Assembly (NCBI GenBank): GCA_900769055.1
Contig: CAAGFF010000174.1
Location: 1-7,991 of the forward strand
From: an uncultured Prevotella sp.
GTDB taxonomy: Bacteria > Bacteroidota > Bacteroidia > Bacteroidales > Bacteroidaceae
Direction: 5' to 3'
DNA length: 7,991 nt
The notes beneath the pieces were generated by a model. That model did not search any database. It worked only from the letters and a program-made list of their open reading frames with translations, and was not told the DNA's origin. The number at the start of each line of letters is the position of its first letter. Position 1 is the stretch's first letter. Positions 1 through 6,103 of the stretch are shown piece by piece. The translations under genes and the position numbers were made by a program.

Positions 1-1
1 G

Positions 2-1807
2 GCTTTTGCCATCGGACCTCCGATAATGATGAAGTTCAGCTGCCTGCTCACTCAGAAGTACGGCATTCCTACAGACGTGTCGCTCAACACCATCATGGTT
101 GATGGAACTGGCATGTGCGGAGCATGCCGACTGACCATTGGCGGGAAGACCAAGTTTGTCTGCATTGATGGACCCGAATTCGACGGAGCATTGGTCGACT
201 GGGACGAGATGTTCAAGCGAATGGGGACCTTCAAGGGTGTGGAGCGTGAGGAGATGGAGCATTTCCAGGAACACCTCGATGCTGCCAACGCTGATGATGC
301 TGCCGTACAGGCCACTGAGCACGAGGTTTCGCCCTACGATGAATGCGATGCCGACACCAGCCAGCTCACCAACCGTGATGCGGAGTGGAGAAAGGAGCTC
401 AGGGCTTCCATGAAGGCTTCTGAGCGCAAGGCCATAGCAAGGGTTGTCATGCCTGAGCTTGACCCGGTATACCGCGCGACAACCAGACTGGAAGAGGTCA
501 ACAAGGGACTGACACCAGAAATGGCTCTCACTGAGGCCAAGAGATGCTTGGACTGCGGAAAGCCTACCTGCGTGGAGGGATGCCCGGTAAACATCAACAT
601 ACCATCGTTCATCAAGAACATTGAGCGCGGACATTTCCTTGACGCTGCCAAGGTGCTCAAGCAGACATCGGCCCTGCCTGCCGTATGCGGACGCGTGTGC
701 CCACAGGAGAAACAATGCGAGAGCAGATGTATTCACACCAAGATGGGAGAACCGGCCGTTGCAATCGGATATCTGGAGAGATTTGCTGCCGACTACGAGC
801 GGGAGAGCGGAAACATCTCGCTGCCGGAAATTGAGCCGTCCAACGGCATGAAGATTGCCGTGGTGGGTTCAGGACCATCGGGACTGAGCTTCGCCGGCGA
901 CATGGCTAAGAAGGGCTACGACGTGTTCGTGTTCGAGGCTCTGCACGAGATTGGTGGAGTACTCAAATATGGCATCCCGGAATTCCGTCTGCCTAACAAG
1001 ATTGTAGACGTAGAGATAGAGAACCTGAGGAAGATGGGCGTACACTTCCAGACCGACTGCATTGTAGGCAAGACCATAACCGTGCAGCAGCTGGAGGAAG
1101 CAGGCTTCAAGGGTATCTTCGTAGGCTCTGGTGCCGGACTGCCCAACTTCATGAACATACCAGGCGAGAACGCCATCAACATAATGTCGTCCAACGAGTA
1201 TCTGACACGCGTCAACCTCATGGATGCTGCCAATCCGCTTACCGACACACCAATCAATCTCGGGAAGAAGGTAGTTGTTGTTGGTGGTGGAAACACTGCC
1301 ATGGACTCATGCCGTACAGCCAAGAGGCTCGGAGCTGAGGTTACACTGGTATACCGCCGCTCGGAAGCTGAGATGCCCGCACGACTGGAGGAGGTGAAGC
1401 ATGCCAAGGAAGAGGGAATAAACTTCCTCACCCTGCACAATCCGAAAGAGTATCTTGCCGATGAGAATGGTGCCGTGAAGGCTGCCGTGCTCGACGTGAT
1501 GGAACTGGGCGAGGCTGATGCCAGTGGCCGACGCAGCCCCGTAGTGACAGGACGTACGGTGACCATAGACTGCGACCAGGTGATAGTAGCCGTGGGCGTA
1601 TCGCCAAATCCGCTCGTGCCAAACAGCATCGAGGGACTGGAGCTGGGACGTAAGAACACTATAGCAGTAAACGAGTGCATGCAAAGCTCACGTCCCGACA
1701 TCTTCGCTGGTGGCGACATCGTGCGTGGAGGTGCAACTGTCATCCTGGCCATGGGTGACGGACGTAAGGCTGCCGAGAATATGGACAAGAAACTGCAAGG
1801 GAAATGA
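2..1807 (+). CDS. Fused NfnA/PyrK-like and NfnB/GltD-like flavoprotein oxidoreductase (5' end outside window)
   Basis: The reading frame is open to the left edge (it reads AFAIGPPIMMK), so the true start lies upstream and the ATG at 26 is internal. Residue numbers here count from that ATG. Residues 1-85 are the end of an NfnA/PyrK-like FAD/NAD module with a [2Fe-2S] site: D26-x4-C31-x2-C34-x11-C46. Residues 85-130 are an acidic linker. From about 140 it is GltD/NfnB-like: C174, C177, C182, C186 and C221, C225, C231, C235 for [4Fe-4S] clusters, a FAD Rossmann motif VVGSGPSG at 279-286, a second nucleotide motif VVGGGNTA at 418-425 followed by YRRSEAEMPAR, and the C-terminal AGGDIVRGG typical of this family. 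Database names for such fusions are usually 'dihydroorotate dehydrogenase B NAD-binding subunit / NADPH-dependent glutamate synthase'. The Asp in the [2Fe-2S] motif points instead to the Nfn/SuDH group, which moves electrons between NADH, NADPH and ferredoxin. The family assignment is firm; the exact reaction is inferred. It overlaps the next gene by ATGA. Confidence 0.93.
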   Translation, partial: AFAIGPPIMMKFSCLLTQKYGIPTDVSLNTIMVDGTGMCGACRLTIGGKTKFVCIDGPEFDGALVDWDEMFKRMGTFKGVEREEMEHFQEHLDAANADDAAVQATEHEVSPYDECDADTSQLTNRDAEWRKELRASMKASERKAIARVVMPELDPVYRATTRLEEVNKGLTPEMALTEAKRCLDCGKPTCVEGCPVNINIPSFIKNIERGHFLDAAKVLKQTSALPAVCGRVCPQEKQCESRCIHTKMGEPAVAIGYLERFAADYERESGNISLPEIEPSNGMKIAVVGSGPSGLSFAGDMAKKGYDVFVFEALHEIGGVLKYGIPEFRLPNKIVDVEIENLRKMGVHFQTDCIVGKTITVQQLEEAGFKGIFVGSGAGLPNFMNIPGENAINIMSSNEYLTRVNLMDAANPLTDTPINLGKKVVVVGGGNTAMDSCRTAKRLGAEVTLVYRRSEAEMPARLEEVKHAKEEGINFLTLHNPKEYLADENGAVKAAVLDVMELGEADASGRRSPVVTGRTVTIDCDQVIVAVGVSPNPLVPNSIEGLELGRKNTIAVNECMQSSRPDIFAGGDIVRGGATVILAMGDGRKAAENMDKKLQGK

Positions 1808-2166
1808 TATACACTATTCTTTTGCTCGTACTGAGCAACATCTTCATGACGCTTGCATGGTACGGACATCTTAAACTTCAGCAAACAGGGGTCAGTTCCG
1901 ACTGGCCTCTGTTTGGTGTTATAGTATTCAGCTGGCTCATCGCCTTTCTGGAGTACTGCTGCCAGGTACCAGCCAACAGATACGGCTTCGTTGGCAACGG
2001 CGGACCTTTCACGCTGGTGCAGCTGAAGGTCATTCAGGAGTGTATCTCGCTCATCGTCTTTGCCGTAATAGCCAACATCCTCTTCCAAGGACAATCACTA
2101 CAATGGAACCACCTCGCTGCATTTGTCTGCATCGTGGCTGCCGTTTACTTCGTATTCATTGAATAA
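1804..2166 (+). CDS. DUF486 / DMT-type small four-helix membrane protein
   Basis: A 120-residue hydrophobic protein with four predicted membrane segments at about 2-20, 35-54, 74-94 and 101-119. The conserved blocks AWYGHLK (18-24), EYCCQVPANRYG (50-61) and QLKVIQE (73-79) are what I recognise as the DUF486 family, which is distantly related to small multidrug/DMT transporters. The length is normal for the family. The substrate is not known and should not be guessed. Its ATG overlaps the TGA of the upstream flavoprotein gene (ATGA), so the two are probably translationally coupled and in one operon. No functional link between them is evident from sequence. A hairpin terminator follows at once. 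Confidence 0.88.
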   Translation: MIYTILLLVLSNIFMTLAWYGHLKLQQTGVSSDWPLFGVIVFSWLIAFLEYCCQVPANRYGFVGNGGPFTLVQLKVIQECISLIVFAVIANILFQGQSLQWNHLAAFVCIVAAVYFVFIE

Positions 2167-2207
2167 GCAATGGAGTTACACACAAATCCCATTGCTTTTC
2201 TATTTCT
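2165..2207 (+). terminator. Intrinsic terminator after the DUF486 gene
   Basis: A perfect 9-bp stem, AAGCAATGG (2165-2173) with CCATTGCTT (2189-2197), encloses a 15-nt loop and runs into a T-rich tail (TTCTATTTCT). The left arm begins inside the TAA stop codon. The stem has modest GC content, so efficiency is uncertain, but its position between two transcription units fits a terminator. Confidence 0.65.
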
Positions 2208-2250
2208 GTTAAACTTTCAAAAGAGACGTGGTAGTATGAAAATTATTTCC

Positions 2251-2258
2251 TAACTTTG
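2251..2258 (+). promoter_or_regulatory. Bacteroidetes -7 promoter element (TAACTTTG) for the PD40 gene
   Basis: TAACTTTG matches the Bacteroidetes primary sigma -7 consensus TAnnTTTG exactly and lies 32 bases before the ATG at 2291, just downstream of a terminator. At the expected distance upstream (2227-2230, CGTG) there is only a poor match to the -33 TTTG box, so the call rests on the -7 element and the position. The start of transcription would be near 2263-2267. Confidence 0.55.
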
Positions 2259-2290
2259 TAATTACAAATGATTAACTACAAAACCACGAC

Positions 2291-3427
2291 ATGAAAACCA
2301 GATTTTTCCTCATATTGTGCGCACTCGCAGTATCTGTCAGCCTTCCTGCACAAAAGCGGAAGGCAAAACCGGCTAAGGCCAAAGTTGAAGTGAAGGCACC
2401 CAACCCAGGGCTGGAGCTGTACAAGTCTATGATTTCATCAACGGCAAAGCTGCTCTTTGTCGACAGCGTGGTCGTTGACAAGAACGACTTCATCAGGCAT
2501 ATCCCGCTAAACAGAGAGTCGGGGCGCATAGCCATGAGGGACAGCATGTTCTCACTTTACGAGAACGAACTTGCCGACAGACGATATATTACCGATGGCG
2601 ACACGGCAAAGTCGGCCATCTACACCCAAGACTTCATTGGGGGTGACTGGACGGCTCCCAAGAAGGTTGTTGGCTCATCCAAGAACTTCCCCATAGCCAA
2701 CTATCCCTTCCTCATGGCCGATGGCGTAACCCTGTATTTCGGTGCTCAGGGCGAGGAGTCGATGGGCGGGTACGACCTGTTCATGACAACATTCGACCGC
2801 GACAACGGAACGTTCTACACGCCAGAGAACATGGGATTGCCATACAACTCGACTGCCAACGACTACATGCTCGCCATTGACGATGTAGACACGCTCGGAT
2901 GGCTCGTCACAGACAGACGTCAACCGGAAGGGAAGGTTTGCATATACACATTCGTACCTACACCGTCACGCATCGGATTTGATGGCGACATGACAGACAA
3001 GGAGATTGAGCCATACGGCAGAATACTTAAGATATCAGACTCATGGAAATTCGGAGACCGAAAGGCTGCACTCGCACGCATAGCTAACCTGAAACAGCGC
3101 AACCAAACAGACATGGCTGCAAGAGCGGAGATAAGCCTCATCCCTATCTCTGACAATATCGTTTACACCTCAGGCACACAATTCAAATCACCAAGGGCAT
3201 ACAAGCTGTACATGCAGCTTGTCACCAAGAGGCAAAGCCTGCAGAAAGGACAATACAAGCTGGAGGCAATGAGGATGGAATACCACAACGCCGACCGACA
3301 GGAAAAAAGGAAACTCGCACCATACATCAGCGAGGCCGAGGCAGCCATCGAGCAGCAGCAACAGGAAATAGCATACCTCGAAAAGACTATCAGAAACATC
3401 GAGATAGAACATATCGGAGGCAGATAA
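2291..3427 (+). CDS. Exported PD40 (TolB-like) repeat protein with C-terminal coiled coil
   Basis: The 378-residue product starts with a signal peptide (K3/R4, hydrophobic core 5-18, likely cleavage near A20-Q21), followed by a Lys/Ala-rich stretch (22-36). Residues about 135-205 hold a WD40-like beta-propeller (PD40) signature: NYPFLMADGVTLYFGAQG, then GGYDLF (159-164), then PENMGLPYNSTANDYM (178-193). Such motifs are common in periplasmic or surface proteins of Bacteroidetes, often with an OmpA C-terminal domain. Here there is no OmpA domain; instead residues about 303-372 are charged and Gln-rich (EQQQQE) and probably form a coiled coil. Only one or two clear PD40 motifs are visible, too few for a whole propeller, so it may oligomerise or have diverged blades. 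The cellular role is unknown. It is probably the first gene of the unit that continues into the phosphorylase gene. Confidence 0.8.
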   Translation: MKTRFFLILCALAVSVSLPAQKRKAKPAKAKVEVKAPNPGLELYKSMISSTAKLLFVDSVVVDKNDFIRHIPLNRESGRIAMRDSMFSLYENELADRRYITDGDTAKSAIYTQDFIGGDWTAPKKVVGSSKNFPIANYPFLMADGVTLYFGAQGEESMGGYDLFMTTFDRDNGTFYTPENMGLPYNSTANDYMLAIDDVDTLGWLVTDRRQPEGKVCIYTFVPTPSRIGFDGDMTDKEIEPYGRILKISDSWKFGDRKAALARIANLKQRNQTDMAARAEISLIPISDNIVYTSGTQFKSPRAYKLYMQLVTKRQSLQKGQYKLEAMRMEYHNADRQEKRKLAPYISEAEAAIEQQQQEIAYLEKTIRNIEIEHIGGR

Positions 3428-3430
3428 CCA

Positions 3431-3451
3431 ACACTACTCCTGAAGTAGTGT
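3431..3451 (+). other. Intercistronic hairpin between PD40 and phosphorylase genes
   Basis: An 8-bp perfect stem, ACACTACT (3431-3438) with AGTAGTGT (3444-3451), closes a 5-nt loop CCTGA. No T-run follows, so it is not a standard intrinsic terminator. It could mark an RNA processing or stability point between genes that differ in expression. No TAnnTTTG box is visible in the rest of this 70-base gap, which fits read-through transcription into the next gene. Confidence 0.45.
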
Positions 3452-3497
3452 AATAGGGATAAAGGAAGAAAAAGGAGATAAATAAAGACTAATAGAT

Positions 3498-4379
3498 ATG
3501 GAAAAGAAACGTTTTGCAGAATCAGAACTTATCATAAACGAAGACGGAAGCGTATTCCACCTTCACGTACAACCAGAATATCTCGCTGACAAGATAATCG
3601 TTGTTGGCGACCCGGGACGAGTGGCTACCGTTGCCGCCCATTTCGAAACAAAGGAATACGAGGTGCAGAGCCGCGAGTTCCATACCATAACCGGCACATA
3701 CAATGGAAAGCGGATAACGGTCATCAGCACAGGCATAGGCTGCGACAACATAGACATCGTCATGAACGAGATTGATGCCCTGGCAAACATCGACTTCAAG
3801 ACCAGAACGGAGAACGACAACCACCGTTGCCTGGAAATCGTGCGCATAGGAACATGCGGAGGACTACAGCCATTCACGCCAGAAGGAACATTCATCTGCT
3901 CAGAGACATCCATAGGCTTCGACGGACTACTCAACTTCTATGCAGGACGAAACAGCGTCTGCGACTTGCAACTCGAAAGGGCACTCGTCAGCCATCTCGG
4001 ATGGACAGGCAACCAATGCCAGCCCTACCCATACGTCATCGATGCCGACAGACAGCTCGTTGAGAGAATAGCTGCAAACGACATGGTAAGGGGCATAACT
4101 ATAGCCTGCGGCGGATTCTTCGGACCACAGGGCAGAGAACTGCGCATACCATTGGCAGATCCACGCCAGAACGAGAAAATAGAGAGCTTCGAATATCAGG
4201 GCAGAAGAATAACCAACTTCGAGATGGAAAGCTCCGCTCTCGCCGGACTGGCCAAGCTCATGGGACACAAGGCCGTAACCACATGCATGGTCATCGCAAA
4301 CCGTAGGGCAGGAAAGGCCAACACCGGATACAAGAACACCATCGACAACCTCATCGAGACCGTCCTCGATAGAATATAG
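3498..4379 (+). CDS. Nucleoside phosphorylase, probably uridine phosphorylase
   Basis: A 293-residue cytosolic enzyme of the PNP/UDP phosphorylase family 1, which cleaves nucleosides with phosphate to a free base and ribose-1-phosphate (pyrimidine or purine salvage). Visible family motifs are the phosphate-binding GDPGR at 37-41, STGIGCDN at 77-84, RIGTCGG at 116-122 with its phosphate-contacting Arg, and the ribose-binding FEMESSAL at 241-248. F207-x3-Q211-x-R213 has the same spacing as the uracil-contacting F162/Q166/R168 of E. coli uridine phosphorylase (recalled numbering), which favours uridine over purine nucleosides. The protein is longer than the E. coli enzyme, mainly through an N-terminal extension and an insert around 100-112. 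No Shine-Dalgarno sequence sits at normal distance, as is common in this phylum. mnmE follows after 34 bases with no clear terminator, so the two are probably co-transcribed. Confidence 0.87.
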   Translation: MEKKRFAESELIINEDGSVFHLHVQPEYLADKIIVVGDPGRVATVAAHFETKEYEVQSREFHTITGTYNGKRITVISTGIGCDNIDIVMNEIDALANIDFKTRTENDNHRCLEIVRIGTCGGLQPFTPEGTFICSETSIGFDGLLNFYAGRNSVCDLQLERALVSHLGWTGNQCQPYPYVIDADRQLVERIAANDMVRGITIACGGFFGPQGRELRIPLADPRQNEKIESFEYQGRRITNFEMESSALAGLAKLMGHKAVTTCMVIANRRAGKANTGYKNTIDNLIETVLDRI

Positions 4380-4413
4380 TTTTTTCAGAAAGCAAAACAT
4401 AAGCCAACAATTC

Positions 4414-5769
4414 ATGCCATCATCAACAATTTGCGCACTCGCCACTCCGGCAGGAGGAGCTATAGGAATAATCAGGATTTCAGGCGATGACGCCATCGGA
4501 ATAGTAGACAGAATATTCGTAAGCAGCAAGAAACGACTAAGCGAATGCAATGGCCACACTCTACACTATGGTCACATAAATGATGCTGATGGCAACACGC
4601 TCGACGAGGTCCTCGTCAGTCTTTTCCGTGCCCCAAGGTCGTATACAGGTGAAGACTCCGTAGAGATAGCCTGCCACGGCTCGCAATTCATACTGCGCGA
4701 AGCGCTCAGAAGCCTCATCAGCGCAGGATGCAGACAGGCCGCACCAGGAGAATTCACACAGAGGGCATTCCTGAACGGAAAGATGGACCTCAGCCAGGCA
4801 GAGGCCGTTGCCGACCTGATAGCATCAACCAACAGGGCAACACACAAAATGGCCATGAGCCAACTGAAGGGATGCTTCAGCGATGAACTAAAACTGCTTA
4901 GAGAACAGCTGCTTAACATAAACTCACTCCTGGAACTCGAACTCGACTTCTCCGACCATGAGGAACTCGAATTTGCTGACAGGTCAGAACTTCTTGAACT
5001 TGTCAACACCGCCGACCGTAAGATACAGAAACTGGCAAACTCATTCGAGACAGGTAATGCCATAAAACAAGGAATACCAGTAGCCATCGTCGGAAAAACC
5101 AACGTTGGAAAAAGCTCGCTATTGAACGTCCTTCTACAAGAAGACAAGGCAATAGTCTCAGACATACACGGAACGACAAGAGACTGCATAGAAGACGTTG
5201 TCGACATCAACGGCATCTCCTTCCGCTTCATCGACACAGCAGGCATACGCGAGACATCCGACACCATAGAGCGCATCGGTATAGAACGTACCTACAGCAA
5301 CATCAGCAAGTCAAACATCGTAATGTGGGTTATAGACGAGCAACCAACAGAGGCAGAGCTGCAGGATATGCTTGACAAAACCATTGAGAAAAAACTAATC
5401 ATCGTCAAGAACAAGGCCGACCTCAACATCCTCTTCCCCACCCCGGAAAATATCCCATGCGTGGAGATAAGTGCCAAGCAACAGCAAAACATCGATGCCC
5501 TACTCTCCTTGCTCGTCAAGACTGCCGACATACCCGAAATCAGCGAGAACAGCATTATCGTAAACAACATCCGCCACTACGAGTCTCTTATCCGCTCGCA
5601 CGAGCACCTCGCCCGTGTCCGCCAATCTCTCGAAATCGGCCTTAGCGGTGACATAGTCTCGGAAGACCTCAAGCTCGTCCTCCACGAACTGGCCGACATC
5701 ACTGGTGGCCTAATATCCACTTCCGAGACCCTTAACAACATCTTCTCCCACTTTTGCATCGGTAAATAG
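4414..5769 (+). CDS. mnmE: tRNA uridine-5-carboxymethylaminomethyl modification GTPase MnmE
   Basis: MnmE (TrmE/ThdF) works with MnmG to modify the wobble uridine U34 of several tRNAs. The 451-residue length is normal. The N-terminal tetrahydrofolate-binding domain occupies about 1-120 (TICALATPAGGAIGIIRISG, PGEFTQRAFLNGKMDLSQAEA), then a helical domain, then an inserted G domain at about 218-375 with P-loop GKTNVGKSS (227-235, with the Asn that in this family helps bind K+), GTTRD (253-257), DTAGIR (274-279), NKAD (333-336) and SAK (353-355). The C-terminal helices end in FCIGK (447-451), the invariant tail whose Cys is conserved in MnmE. The gene appears intact. Its last third is strongly C-rich on the coding strand. 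The 3' end adjoins what looks like an integrated element; the FCIGK codons of this gene are the known attachment site of SGI1-type islands in Enterobacteria. Confidence 0.97.
   Translation: MPSSTICALATPAGGAIGIIRISGDDAIGIVDRIFVSSKKRLSECNGHTLHYGHINDADGNTLDEVLVSLFRAPRSYTGEDSVEIACHGSQFILREALRSLISAGCRQAAPGEFTQRAFLNGKMDLSQAEAVADLIASTNRATHKMAMSQLKGCFSDELKLLREQLLNINSLLELELDFSDHEELEFADRSELLELVNTADRKIQKLANSFETGNAIKQGIPVAIVGKTNVGKSSLLNVLLQEDKAIVSDIHGTTRDCIEDVVDINGISFRFIDTAGIRETSDTIERIGIERTYSNISKSNIVMWVIDEQPTEAELQDMLDKTIEKKLIIVKNKADLNILFPTPENIPCVEISAKQQQNIDALLSLLVKTADIPEISENSIIVNNIRHYESLIRSHEHLARVRQSLEIGLSGDIVSEDLKLVLHELADITGGLISTSETLNNIFSHFCIGK
5746..5769 (+). other. Candidate left attachment region at mnmE 3' end
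   Basis: The terminal codons of mnmE (FSHFCIGK-stop) border DNA of different composition carrying an integrase gene. In Salmonella, SGI1 integrates at the equivalent last codons of trmE/mnmE, so this is a plausible att site. The core cannot be fixed because the right junction is outside the window, and the true crossover could lie in the 70-170 bases downstream instead. The 9-mer TTTTGCATC here (5752-5760) recurs at 7661-7669 just before the integrase gene. Confidence 0.3.
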
Positions 5770-5811
5770 ACCGCCTGACCATACTTGCAAAACGATTTTA
5801 TAACTGCTTAT

Positions 5812-5836
5812 AAGCCACCATTTTGGTGGCTTTTTT
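5812..5836 (+). terminator. mnmE: Strong intrinsic terminator of the mnmE transcription unit
   Basis: A perfect 9-bp stem, AAGCCACCA (5812-5820) with TGGTGGCTT (5824-5832), has a TTT loop and ends in a run of six T (5831-5836). It lies 42 bases after the mnmE stop and is a textbook rho-independent terminator. It isolates the downstream element from chromosomal transcription. Confidence 0.88.
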
Positions 5837-5848
5837 CGTTTTAACACT

Positions 5849-5936
5849 TTCCATTTGTAATTTGTTGATACCAGTTTTTCGAGGTAACTTTGGCTCAAAT
5901 TTCGTTCCTGCGTTTCAATCGTGCGAACAAATGGAA
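5849..5936. repeat. 10-bp inverted repeat flanking the promoter
   Basis: TTCCATTTGT at 5849-5858 is the exact reverse complement of ACAAATGGAA at 5927-5936, with 68 bases between. The left arm lies upstream of the predicted transcription start, so the pair cannot fold in the mRNA from that promoter; a role at DNA level is more likely (recombinase or regulator binding). Matching stops at exactly 10 bp on both sides. Confidence 0.6.
5861..5892 (+). promoter_or_regulatory. Bacteroidetes promoter TTTG-N20-TAACTTTG for the multi-HTH gene
   Basis: A -33 box TTTG (5861-5864) is separated by 20 bases from a perfect -7 box TAACTTTG (5885-5892), matching the Bacteroidetes consensus TTTG-N19/20-TAnnTTTG. 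It is the best promoter in the window. Transcription would start near 5898-5902, giving a leader of about 200 nt before the ATG at 6104 that includes both direct repeats. Confidence 0.7.
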
Positions 5937-5944
5937 TAGCAAAA

Positions 5945-5980
5945 CGCTATGTAGGACACCTCGTGAGAAATACTGAGAAT
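5945..5980 (+). repeat. Direct repeat copy 1 (36 bp) in the HTH gene leader
   Basis: It begins CGCTATGTAGGACACC and continues TCGTGAGAAATACTGAGAAT. It matches copy 2 at 6001-6035 at all but three positions (A/G, one extra C, G/A). It contains a shorter internal repeat, TGAGAA at 5964 and 5974, ten bases apart, i.e. about one helical turn. It also contains ATGTAG, a start codon followed at once by a stop. Confidence 0.9.
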
Positions 5981-6000
5981 CCTCCATTATCCGTCACAAC

Positions 6001-6035
6001 CGCTATGTAGGGCACTCGTGAGAAATACTGAAAAT
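6001..6035 (+). repeat. Direct repeat copy 2 (35 bp) in the HTH gene leader
   Basis: It begins CGCTATGTAGGGCAC and continues TCGTGAGAAATACTGAAAAT. Start-to-start distance from copy 1 is 56 bp, with a 20-bp spacer. It is one base shorter than copy 1. The conserved core is CGCTATGTAGG and TCGTGAGAAATACTGA. Candidate roles are an operator or arm-type site for the HTH protein or integrase, or a leader RNA element. Confidence 0.9.
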
Positions 6036-6103
6036 ATGTGATAAAGACTGAGACAAAATCGGGGGTCTTTTCCATCAAAAAACATCAGAATTGCAAACGA
6101 AAA

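Larger units (their letters stand above)
5770..6103 (+). other. 334-base non-coding stretch: terminator, promoter, long leader
   Basis: No convincing gene is present on either strand. From left to right it holds the mnmE terminator, an inverted repeat TTCCATTTGT (5849-5858) / ACAAATGGAA (5927-5936) that brackets a promoter, a small hairpin ATAGC/GCTAT (5936-5950), two long direct repeats (5945-5980 and 6001-6035), and a weak 6-bp stem AAAGAC/GTCTTT (6043-6048 with 6065-6070) shortly before the HTH gene. Four ATG triplets occur between the promoter and the gene start, and all are closed at once or after one codon. Confidence 0.75.

Noticed and set aside
916..2094. 392-codon open frame on the - strand, opposite the flavoprotein and DUF486 genes
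   Set aside because: It is antisense to two well-recognised genes, its translation is Ser/Thr/Pro-rich low-quality sequence with no motif, and it spans the terminator-side gene overlap. It is a by-product of codon bias.
4353..4385. Hairpin ATCGAG/CTCGAT near the phosphorylase stop followed by a T-run
   Set aside because: The stem is only 6 bp, lies inside the coding sequence, and is separated by nine bases from the T-run, so it is not a convincing terminator.
5710..5898. 62-codon - strand frame across the mnmE end and terminator
   Set aside because: It runs through the mnmE terminator hairpin and antisense coding sequence and has no recognisable motif.
5945..6035. Two long direct repeats with a 20-bp spacer, resembling a minimal CRISPR
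   Set aside because: There are only two units, the spacer is too short, the copies differ by an indel, and no cas genes are present. The position between promoter and gene fits a regulatory or att role better.
6038..6103. GTG start giving a 22-residue N-terminal extension of the HTH protein
   Set aside because: The extension has no family features, overlaps the ATG-TGA leader element, and a normal ATG lies at 6104 just before the Cys cluster. It is not excluded.
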